From: Branchipolynoe longqiensis
Taxonomy: Eukaryota; Annelida; Polychaeta; Phyllodocida; Polynoidae
Assembly (NCBI GenBank): GCA_030323885.1
Contig: CM059194.1
Coordinates: 25,222,780 to 25,286,779, forward strand
Reading direction: 5' to 3'
DNA: 64,000 nucleotides
Shown here: piece after piece, positions 34,901-46,900 of the stretch
How positions within the stretch are numbered: the stretch's first letter is position 1
How the letters are laid out: the number at the start of each line of letters is the position of its first letter
Notes under the pieces: generated by a model
Told to the model about the DNA's origin: nothing
What the model saw: the letters and a program-made list of their open reading frames with translations, nothing else
Database searches by the model: none
Made by a program: the position numbers and the translations under genes

Positions 34901-37900
34901 GCAAGGGACGGGAAGGGAAAGGAGGGAAGGGAAGGGTTGGAATGGGACGGGTGGGGAGGGAAATAGGAGGGGGGCAGGGGAAGGGGGAGAAATCACTACC
35001 AATTAAAAGCATAGAAAAAATCCTATTGAAAAGTCATGATGCAAATTTGTATTATACCAACGCTAAAAGTATATTCGTATTTCTCTTTCCATTTGTATAT
35101 AATAAAAATAATATAAAAATATAACTATACATAAATTTAGAAGAAAAAAGTGGGGATGGGCAGGAAATTATGCTTTAAGGATACCATACACAGTCTTCCG
35201 TAAAGGATAACACGTGTATATCCCATATCGTGGAAAAAGCAAGCACCCATGTCTACTACATCCCTTAATTGGGGACGCGATGGCTACCCAGTGGTACAAC
35301 ACTGTTTCTCTCAGGCTGAGGTGTCAGTGTCCGCCAACTTGCTACATAGTAATAGAACCAGTCCTGCCAGTAAATCCCTAGGTCACTCAGAGGAGCTAAT
35401 TTGGCTATATGCACTCAACCATGCTTTCATTTGTATAGCTTTTTGTTTTGATTTTTTGGTAACAAAAAAAAACATGGGAAATTACCCCCCAAATTCTTTT
35501 TTTTTCCCTTATTTTTTTTTTTAGGGGGAGGGGTGGTTCCCCAAAGGTGAACTTTGACGGTCCATCGTACATCTTATGCCTTAATGTAAGTAGGTAGGTG
35601 CCCAAATGCCTTAACGTAGAGAATTCACGCTAAGGAAACAGTCTTTGCATTTAACTTTAATTTGTTGTTGTTAACGGATGTAGGGGACGGAGGGATAAGA
35701 AAGGAGAAATGGGGAGAAAAAAAAGAGAGAGAAACAAGAAAGGTTTGCTCCATTGCATGTGGTCACTCCACCTAGAAGCCACCACTCGGGTCTATACTGG
35801 CAGCCGTACCCTCATTCATACCACCAAGCTCAGAATGCAAAAATGCAATTTGGAACATCAGTATTAAGGGGAAAAAAGTGGGGGGGGGGGAATGGCAAAG
35901 TCAGAGCATTGGCGATTCACAGGCCTGGTCCTACGGGAGGTGGCAGAGCACCACCACCCCCAACACACACACACACAACCGGCCACACGCCTCTCCCTCC
36001 GCACCGCGCATGCCCTCCCTCTGTTTCCTCCCCAGCCCACCAGGGCCACAGCAGCGCCACCGGTCCGACCGACCGCCCACCCGTCCGCCTGGACCCACCC
36101 ACCACCCGATGACCAGGCCTGCGAGTTCATGCGATGACTGCCAGAGGCCGCCAGAGTAGAAGAGTTTTTGGTTGTGCACTCGAGTAAGACTAGCTAGCTG
36201 TGTGACTCAAAACATTCCGTGCAGCACAGGCAACAGCGGCAAGAGTAGTGGGGAGGCCACTACATAATGAATAGCCTTAATTTGTCAACCAAACCAAGAG
36301 CTCATAGACAACTAAAGTATTGCCAAAATGAAACCCAATAGAACAGAATTGTTCCAATTTTTAAAATTTTAATTATTCCTTCTTGCTTTTTTTTTTTTTT
36401 TTTAAAGCACAGAAAGTCTGGATTATGTGCACACACAAACTAACCAAATTCAAAGGAAGTGGGTTTAGATTTTTGTTACGGTTGTTGCAACTAGACCCAG
36501 GCTGCATTAACGAGCATCGAATCCAAACGAGAATTCCGAAAGAAACAACAAACCCACCACGTTTGCCTATGAATGAGGAAATGCGCAAAGAACGTATCAC
36601 TTTTTTTTTCTTAAAAAAAAAAGAAATATATATGTATTGTTTTTGTAACGTTCTTTGAAACAATTTTGTCATGAATGATTTTTTTAAACACGGAAAAAAA
36701 CTAGATTTGCGCGACCTAGGTTAGCCGTGGTATGAATGAGGTACTGGGCTGGTTAGAGGTGACGAGTAAATAGACTGGGCATGTAGCCCTCCTACCTGGG
36801 CGATAGACAAAGTCTTGGGGTTCTGACTGACGCCCGGCACTCTTCACGATAATCTGCACACTGACCGAGGACTCGATGGTCTGACATTTGTACGGTGGCA
36901 CTTTGCAAATCAAGTGACCCTGAAACAACAATTATAGCATCATCAGGCGCAACAAAGGACCTAATCGGACAGCCGCTGTCATACTGGGGACAAAGATCCT
37001 AATAGGACAGCCGCTGTCATATTGGGACCAAAGGATCTAATCGGACAGCCGGTGTCATACTGGGGACAAAGGACCTAATCAGACGGCTGATGTCATACTG
37101 GGGACAAAGGACCTAATCAGACAGCCGCTGTCATACTGGGGACAAAGATCCTAATAGGACAGCCCCTGTCATATTGGGAACAAAGGACCTAATCGGACAG
37201 CCGGTGTCATACTGGGGACAAAGATCCTAATAGGACAGCCCCTGTCATATTGGGAACAAAGGACCTAATCGGACTGCCGCTGTCATACTGGGGACAAAGA
37301 TCCTAATAGGAAAGCCCCTGTCATATTGGGAACAAAGGACCTAATCGGACTGCCGCTGTCATACTGGGGACAAAGATCCTAATAGGACAGCCCCTGTCAT
37401 ATTGGGAACAAAGGACCTAATCGGACAGCCGGTGTCATACTGGGGACAAAGGACCTAATCAGACGGCTGATGTCATACTGGGGACAAAGGACCTAATCAG
37501 ACAGCTGATATCATACTGGGGACAAAGGACCTAATCAGACAGCTGATATCATACTGGGGACAAAGGACCTAATCAGACAGCCGCTGTCATACTGGGGACA
37601 ACGGACCTAATAGGACAGCCGCTGTCATATTGAGAACAAAGGACCTCATTGGACAGCCACTGTCATACTGGGAACAAAGGACCTAATCAGACAACTGATG
37701 TCATACTGGGAACAAAGGACTTATTCGGACAGCTGCTGTCATACTGGGGACAAAGGACCCAATCAGACAGCTGCTGTGATACTGGGGACAAAGGAGCTAA
37801 TCAGACAGCCGCTGTTATACTGGGGACAAAGGACCTAATCGGACAGCAGCTGTCATACTGGGAACAAAGGACCTAATCGGACAGCCGCTGTCATATTGGA

Positions 37901-40900
37901 AACAAAGGACCTAAACAGCCAGCTGCTGTCATATTGGGAATAAAGGACCAAATTGTACATCCACTGTCATACTGGGGACATCGGCTCCCATCCAATCACT
38001 GAAGTTAAAGTTGCACAGTCCGATGGTTCTGAGGTTTTGTCATTTTCTGAGATGAATTATTAGGTTGATTGCTATAATCTATCTTACTTTAACATGAAGT
38101 AACATATTTTATATGGCTAATTTTGGAGATATTTGAAGTGCGAGCATGGCAAATTAATTTTGGCAGGCATGCCAAAATTCTAAGGGAAGGGGAGGGGAGG
38201 GGAAGGGGAGGGGAAGGAAAGGGAGGGGAGGAGAGGGGAGGGGAGGAGAGGGGAGGGGAGGGGAGGGAGGGGAGGGAGGGGAGGGAGGGGAGGGGAGGGA
38301 GGGGAGGGAGATGAGGGGAGGGGAGGGGAGGGGAGGGGAGGGGAGGGGGGGGGGATGGGGGGCAGGGCAGGACAGGACAGGACAGGGCAGGGCAGCGAAG
38401 GGCATGGCAAGGCAGGGAAGGGCATGGCAGGGAAGGGAAGGGCAGGGAAGGACATGGCAGGGAAGGACATGGCAGGGAAGGACATGGCAGGGAAGGACAT
38501 GGCAGGGAAGGACATGGCAGGGAAGGGCATGGAAGGGAAGGGGCAGGGGCAGGGAGAGCAGGGGGGAGGGGCATCGACAGGGAGAGCGGGGGCAGGGGCA
38601 GCGACAGGGCGAGCAGGGCAGGGCAGGGAGAGCAGGGCAGGGCAGTGAAGGGGCAGGGGCAGGGTAAGAGCAGGGCAGGTAAGGGCAGTGAAGGGCATGG
38701 CAGGGTCAGTCCCGAGAGTTAACCAACCCGCACATCCTTCCACATAAAGTGCAGCTTTGGGGCTGGACCACGCTGAGAGCTGAATGCGCAGGAACGCGAT
38801 GAAAGGGTTACAGAAAGCGGTCACTCACGGGCTGGAAGTACTCCTTTTCGACACCGACCTCCTTGGACCATTCCGGAGACCCGTCGACCTCTTCGCGGAA
38901 CATGATCGTCGTGTTCTTGGTGAAGTTCTTGCCAATAATGAACAGATCCTCGCCACCGTCACAAGTCCACTCGGTGAGAGACTTACGGCAGATCTCGGGC
39001 TGGCCGGCCGGCTGGGCTGTGGGATTAGTTTGAGAGGTTCAAATAAAGAACCAAGGCCCATCAAGTTGGGTGGCGCCACCTGGTGCGGAACTGAGAGAAG
39101 CGCCAGCTCCGTTTGGTGAGGGCTCACGGAACTAGATTAGGCTTCGGTTGGTTGATTGGTTGGTTGTTTTTCGTCCTGGCAACATCTAAGGTCATATCAG
39201 GATGGGTACCGACTTTTGACAGTGCACACTCATGGTGACTTTATAATGCTGCCCCACTGGGAAACCAGGCCATCAGCACCATGATGTGATATGCCACTCA
39301 GTCACATTATCCTGACACTGAGCCAACCAGTCATTGCTCTATCCAAATAATGCCGAGCGCCTGGCTAGGAAGCAACAAGTATCAATTTTAAAGTCATTGG
39401 TTGGACTCGACCAGGGTTCGAATCCCATGATCTACCAAAATGGGAGACGGATGCTCAACTCATTCGGCCATCCCGTCTGGTCACTGGACTAGGCAACAGC
39501 ACTCCATTTGTAATACCATTGACATTAAAAATGTATAAAACTTTTTCCTTATTTTCCTTTTTTTTAACGTGTTCCCTTTTCTTTATAAACGCCAGTCAGT
39601 TCCTATACAAACTGCATATTATTACATCCGAACAAACTATGACAGTGATCACTTCTACAATTACAATGACACAGTCCATTTATCAGCACTCTGATAAGCA
39701 ATATGAGAAACACGTAGTGCATTAAATGTTATTATGTAACTGTCATATTATCTAGTCTTATTATTAGCTCTGCCATGCACTACATAATGTGATAATATAA
39801 AACACAAATACGCAGCTAGTGCCCACATCAATGTCTCTTCCCATCTGAGATGCTTAGTTCTCTATGTCTCTATTTAGATCTAATTCGCCTTCACATCTAA
39901 GAACAGTCAATCATGTACATGCATGCCGGGACATGAAATAAAATAGCATGGCTGGTCTTCGCAAGTGGATATGTTAATTGCTTGGACTGGAAGTGCTTCT
40001 CCAGACTGCGATTAGCATATGTTAATTGCTTGGACAGGAAGTACTTCTCCAGACTGCGAGTAGCCATATGTTAATAGACAATATCCACAATGCATACGAC
40101 ATCTGATGGCGACGACGAACACTACGGTTGTGTGACCATTGCCACAGCGCATACAAAAGCTATGGAAATTACTAACTTTCAAATGCATGTATGTCAGTCA
40201 AATTTTGGGATATTTAGAAAATTCCAAAAGTATATTGCATTTGGATTATTGGAGCTTCCAAGAAAAATACAATTTTCATGTTTGGACCCTATTAAAAATT
40301 TGAGGAGGGTACCAAACTAGTCAGTCACTATTAATACACAATATCCATAACGCATGTGACATCTGACGGCGATAATGAACACTACGGTTGTGGGACCGTT
40401 GCCACAGCGCATGTGTGTGAATATCGTGTATTGCTTGGACAGGAAGTACTTCTCCAGGCTGCTGGTAGCCATATGTTAATTGCTTGGACAGGAAGTGCTT
40501 CTCCAGACTGCTGGTAGCCAGGAGGCTCGGTAAGGAGGTGAAATTGAAATATACAACCAGGCGCTCAGTGTCGGCCTGAACATACAGGTGGCCTCCGCCT
40601 CTGTAGTAAACCGGCATCGTATAGGATTGGCCCACAAATATTGATGTTCCCTTTAATCCGAACATAGGCGGGAGGAAAAGGTGAAAGCCATGATTGAATT
40701 TTTAGAATAGGGTCGTTCTCAGAAACTGCATACCACTTTTGTGACATGGAAAGCAAAAGTGAAAACATTCCAAATAATAGCAGAAATCATTCCAAATATT
40801 AGCAAAATCCAAAGTCATATGAAGGTTTATATGTTGTGTATATATGTCAGATTTGAATTTTTCTTTTTTCTTCAGTTTCTGATTTTGATCTTAGACAAAT

Positions 40901-43900
40901 TGAGAAAGCCATTAAAATTAACCGCATAACATTCATTCATAACATTTAACACATACACAACAAATTCAAACAAGATTTTTATTGATTACAGTTAAGCAAA
41001 AAAGATTGTGCATTACAAGAACAAAATTGAAAAAAAAGCATGTTTGGGTAGATGCATGGTATTGATATGCAAATTTTCATATTTTCACTTTAGCACAAAA
41101 TCATAGAAGCATATTTTGGATAGATTTTGTGGGAGAGATTAAATACATATACAATATTAACTATTTTACTTACTACCCCCCCCCCCCCCCCCAAAAGAAA
41201 ATTAAGCAAAATCATTAACAATGTTAACATGGAAAACAAGTATGTGGTACAGTTTCTGAGAACAACCCTATAAGACACGATATCAGCTGACATTAATGGC
41301 AAGATTCAGACATTTATTTTGGCAACTGACATGAATACACGAGTGCTCTGCACTTGTTTTAACAATGTGGTACAGTTTCTGAGAACAACCATATAATACA
41401 CGATATCAGTTGACATTAATGGCGAGATCCAGACATTTATTTTGGCAACTGACATGAATACACGAGTGCTCTGCACTTGTTTTAACAATGTGGTACAGTT
41501 TCTGAGAACAACCCTATAATACACGATATCAGTTGACATTAATGGCGAGATCCACACATTTATTTTGGCAACTGACATGAATACGCGAGTGCTCTACACT
41601 TGTTTTAACAATGTGGTACAGTTTCTGAGAACAACCTTATAATACACCATATCAGCTGTCATTAATGGTGAGATCCAGACATTTATTTTGCCAACTGGCA
41701 TGAATACGTGAGTGCTTTGCGCTTGTTTTAACAATGAACACTGTGGTGAATACCTATAAATTTTCAAATACAAGATGAATATAAATATATACTAACGAAT
41801 TGTCTTGATTTTCACGTTCATTGTATTGCACACAAAGATGCTTGTTTTGTTAGATCATTTTTTAATGACAATTTGAAATGCGCGATTTATTATGTCGTTA
41901 ATCATGGCTGAATTGCTGGCGTGTGATGCCACGTTAGTACCTGCGGGTCCCTCCCCAACATATAATATCTACTGGTCCATAATTTCCACAGCGATGACCC
42001 AATTGGCCCATTCTTATCAATTCCTAGCTGATACCCTGATAACATCGGTCACATTTAATCAATGATTTTATTTTAAGTTCAGGGGCAGGATTGTTGGTTG
42101 GTTGATGGAGTTTTACGTCCTGGCAACATCTAATTCTAAGGTCATATCAGAACGGGTACCGACTTGTGCACACTCACGGTAACTTAATAGTGCTGCCCCA
42201 CTCGGAAATCAGGCCGCCAGCACCATGACCCGATATCCCACTCAGTCAAGAATATTATCCTGCCACTGAGCTAACCAGTCCTTCACCTATCCTATTAATG
42301 CCAAGTGCCATGCTAGGAAGTGACAAGCATCAATCTGTAAGTTATTGGTTTGACTGAACAGGGGATTGAACTCCTGATCTCCCGCACGGGAAGCCTATGC
42401 TCTACCGATTCAGCTACCGCGTCCGGTAAGGGGGGGGGGGGGCAGAATTATGAAAACCACTGACATTATACACCGTCCCTAGGTCTCACAAGGCAGACAT
42501 CTTACCTCATCAGCCCAGGAAGCATTGACAAGCAACAGATACTGGCAATTTTCTATTTAAAAATTAGAATTAGAAGTCAGGACCTGATAGCACGGACGAG
42601 ACAGATCGATTAGTTTTGTGATTCTTGAACGGTTAAAGGGAGAAAGAGAGGGATGGAGAGAGGAACACAGAGGGAGGGGGAGAGAAGAGCGAATGGGAGA
42701 GGGGGGGGGGGGGGTTAGAAGGACAAAGAGAGGGAGAGGTCCACTTGTATTTCAACTAGATCTGTAAATAGGGGCATATTAGGGAATTACATCCCCAACT
42801 TGAACTTTCCAGCTCTTCTAATTTCAATTATTTATTTAATTGGAGGCTGATATCTAGCTAGCTGCCAGGACACAAACTGGACTGAAACAACCACGTTATT
42901 AAATTGGATACTCATATCTAGCCAGTTGCCCAGACACCTAATAACACAAACTGGAATGTAACGACCAAATTATTAAATTGGAAACTCATATCTAGCTTGC
43001 TGCCCGGACACCTGATGACTGAAACAACCACATTATTAAATTGGAAACTCATATCTAGCTTGCTGCCCGGACACCTGATGACTGAAACAACCACATTATT
43101 AAATTGGAAACTCATATCTAGCTAGTTGTCCAGACACCTAATAACACAAATTGGACTGCAACGATCACATTATTAAATTGGAATCTCATACCTAGCTATC
43201 TGCCTGGACACGTAATGACACAAACTGAATTGTAACAACCACATTATTAAATTGGAATCTCATATCTAGCTATCTGCCTAGACACCTAATGAAACAAACT
43301 GAATTGGAACAACCACGTTATTAAATTGGAAGCTCATATCTAGCTCACTGCCGGTGTAGCAGGAAATCGCAAACCCTGTAAATCGCAAACCCCCACTTGT
43401 GATTTCCTAGGAAATCGCAAACCCCCATGCCATATATGGGCATGGGGGGTTTGCGATTTCCTAGGAAATCGCATATCCCCCCTGGAAATCACAAACCCCC
43501 TGTCACGGTTTAAAACCCCGGCCCGATCGCAGCCCCTGCCGTGGCCTCTGCGCATGCGCAGAGGTTGTAAACAGGCTGCAGAACGAATACACACTGCCAG
43601 TGTCTATTAAAGTGTAATAGAAATAAATCCTAACCATATAAATTTAATATAATCTATCCGTCGAATATGTTTTCTATATGTGTACCAAGCAGCTTGTTTC
43701 TAAGTGGTGTAGCTTTAGAGATATTTCACTTTTTCTGTATGAAGATTGCACTGACACTCAGAATATCCCAACTTTCACTATTATCTCTGTTTTTAATACT
43801 TTCAGCATAAATTGCTCTTAGGTTACATTAAATACTTCAGATCTTCCTCTTCAATCGCGCATTAAGATATTTTTAATCAATCCAATGAAAGCTTTTAAAT

Positions 43901-46900
43901 TTATTTTACAAAAATAAATGCTTAGTCAACTGTCTTCACGGCAGGGGCTGCGATCGGGCCGGGGTTTTATACCATGACACCCCCATTCGGCGGCGGCGGC
44001 GGCGATTTGTTTACTTTACGTTCGCCGAGTTTAGGGTTAAATTGGTCAAATTTCACTTATTTGGTTACCAATTTAACCCTAAATTCGAAGCGTTATTAAG
44101 GCTACTGCCGCATTGCCGGCGATATTACTAGTTATATTTTCGAATCGACGAACGTAAAGTAAACAAATCGCTGCCGCCGCCAGTATGGAACGCGATGTCG
44201 ATGCGGCGGCGATTTGTTTACATTACGTTTGGCGATTAATATCGCCGCCAATGCGGCGGTAGCCTTAATAACGCTTCGAATTTAGGGTTAATTTAATTAA
44301 ATTTCACGATTTGAGTATATAATTCTGTTAAATATAGTCGCATTGAATAGATTTGGCCCGAATCGGTCCCAAAACACAGGGGGGTTTGCGATTTCCAGGG
44401 GGGGTTTGTGATTTCCTAGTAAATCGCAAACCCCGGGGTGTGCAATTTCCAGGGGTTTGCGATTTACTGCCACACCTGAACACCTAATGACACAAACTGG
44501 ACTGCAACAACCACGTATTAGCTCATTATTAGCAGGACCCCACTCCATCCCAAAGAGCGAGTGATGCTAGGCCTGGGGATGGACAAGCAGTGGTGCATGC
44601 TACTTACTACAGAGAATGGGAGTGGACGCCGCCTGCAGTGTAAGGGTGCCCCCGTCCACCTTCGGGATGGCGGTCCGGAACACGAGGCGAGCCTTCGTGC
44701 TCTTCTTCTTGGAGCAGGCCACACCTATCCGCTGTTCCACATCAGCATTCCGCAACTTGAGGATCCCGACACAGTCTATCCTGCGAGTCAGGGAGGGAGG
44801 GAGTAACCTTATTTATAAGGGTTTTGCATATATAGCAACATTGAAGGTCTTTTCGTGATGGGCACCGACAGTGCCCAATAATGGTGACTTAGTAGTGCTG
44901 CCCCATTGAGATATCACGCAGTTAGCACCATATACTGATCAGGGATGAAAGTGGTGTCCGGGAAAAAAAGCGGAAATGCTGATATTCTCCCATAGGCTTA
45001 GCATTGTCAGGGAATCGCTGAAAATTCCTGGAAGTCGGGTTTCATACATATTGGTATACGCTGATAGTGCTGCACCGTTTGAAGCACGTATTAGTATATG
45101 CTGCTAGTGCTGCGGCGTTTGCATCACATATTGGTATACGCTGATAGTGCTGCAGCGTTAGAAGCACGTATTAGTAGTATACGCTGATAGTGCTGCACCG
45201 TGAAGGCATTAGTAGTATACGCTGCTAGTGATGTGGCGTTTGCACCACATATTAGTATATGCTGATGGTGCTGCAGCGTGAAACAACGTATTGGTTGGTT
45301 GGTGGAGTTTTACGTACTGGCAACATCTAAGGTCATATCAGGACGGGCGCAACTTATTAGTATACACTTATAGCTACAGGAAAAATCCGCGAAATCGCGG
45401 AGATCTTTCATCCCTGCCTGATAACCTACTCAATCACATTACCCTGAGTCCAAGCCAACCAGTTCTTGTCCTACATCATAATAATCCCCAAAGCTAGGTA
45501 AGGTGGTGACAAGTGTCAACGTTGTAAAGATAAGATTCCATATATGGGGTATGCAAATGCGAATGTGACAAAAATGCATTCACACCGATCGGTCTATTGA
45601 GCGATCCACTTTGCTATCCATGCCTTGGCAAGCGGACATATGGAGGAAGCCCCACTGTGCGCTTACATGCTTTTCCATTTTTAATCACATTCGCATACCG
45701 TGTATATGGAATCTTAGCTTACGTCTTCGATATGGATTGCCCTCATCACCTCCCTCATGAGAATTGGGTGCTCTACCCACTTGGACACTGTCTCATTCAA
45801 CACACAGGGCATGTATGGCTTACTAGAAAACAATGTCTAAATATATCCAGAACTTTTAATATATTCAGCACTTTAAAGTTGCATAGTCCGATGAAAAGAT
45901 CAAATTTTCAAAACTAAAACAATTATCTAAATTTGATTCTAAATATCTAACTTAGATACTGGTGCACTTATTAAACATTTGTCGTCACATATAAGGGAAT
46001 ACTGGGTCAGTTTAATAGAACCTGTTACTGCAGAAGCCTATGTTGTCAGAGTTTTGGCAAGCTTGCCAAAACTAATTTAGCACATTTGCACTTCAAATAT
46101 ATCAAAAGTTAGCCATTTAAAATAAATGTTACCGCAAACTAAAGTAATGTAGATTATAATGATCAACCTAATATATTTATCTCAGAAAACTTACAGAAAC
46201 TCAAAACCATTGGACTATGCAACTTTAATTTGATGCCAACCCTGCCTAAATCAATTAACAAGACATGGATAAATAGGGTTATTAAATAATTACATACCAT
46301 TTTTGAAGTTCTAATTCGATAAACACTACACCAATATTTCAGTATAAACTGGTATTGCTGCATAGTGCTACCTGTGTTGCTCAAACGCAACTGCGTGGAA
46401 CAAATAAATCACTAGTTCTATTGTTTTAAACTGGTGAATTTGAATTATATAGTACAGTAAATACGAGTTATTCTAAGTGCGCCATATGCACTGAAATCCC
46501 ATAGGGGGCAGGGTGATCATTATCGGTTAATGTGTAAGTACTGTCTAGCACAATGTCATCATTTTTATCATTCATAATTTAAACTAGACAGTTATTTCAA
46601 CAACAACCACAATCTAAAGGACAAAGATGAAAAAAAAAGTTAAATTTTAAAGCTGCATAGTCCGATGAAAGCATCGAATTTTCAAAACCAAAACCATCAC
46701 CTAGATTTAATTCTAAATAATCAACGTTGGATACTGGTGCAATTTATAACGCATTTATTGCTACATACAAAGTTAATTTAATAGAATATCTTACTGCTGA
46801 AGCACACAGTGACCAGCAATTCCTACGTGCAGGCCAGCAAACGTGCACTGTTCTACGTCATAACATTGTTATCGGCGTGTACAAGAAACACACACTTAAA

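Noticed and set aside
34160..35124. ORFs of VEWSG, HSTPL and KGMQG repeats
   Set aside because: Simple products of the pentanucleotide and 15-bp arrays.
36948..37985. Regular 37-bp direct repeats that could suggest a CRISPR array
   Set aside because: Units are contiguous with no unique spacers, in a eukaryotic intron. It is a minisatellite.
38089..38824. Pro/Leu/Ser-rich ORF of more than 200 codons on the minus strand
   Set aside because: Translation of the purine-rich array; it runs into but is not in frame with the adjoining NFAT5 exon logic.
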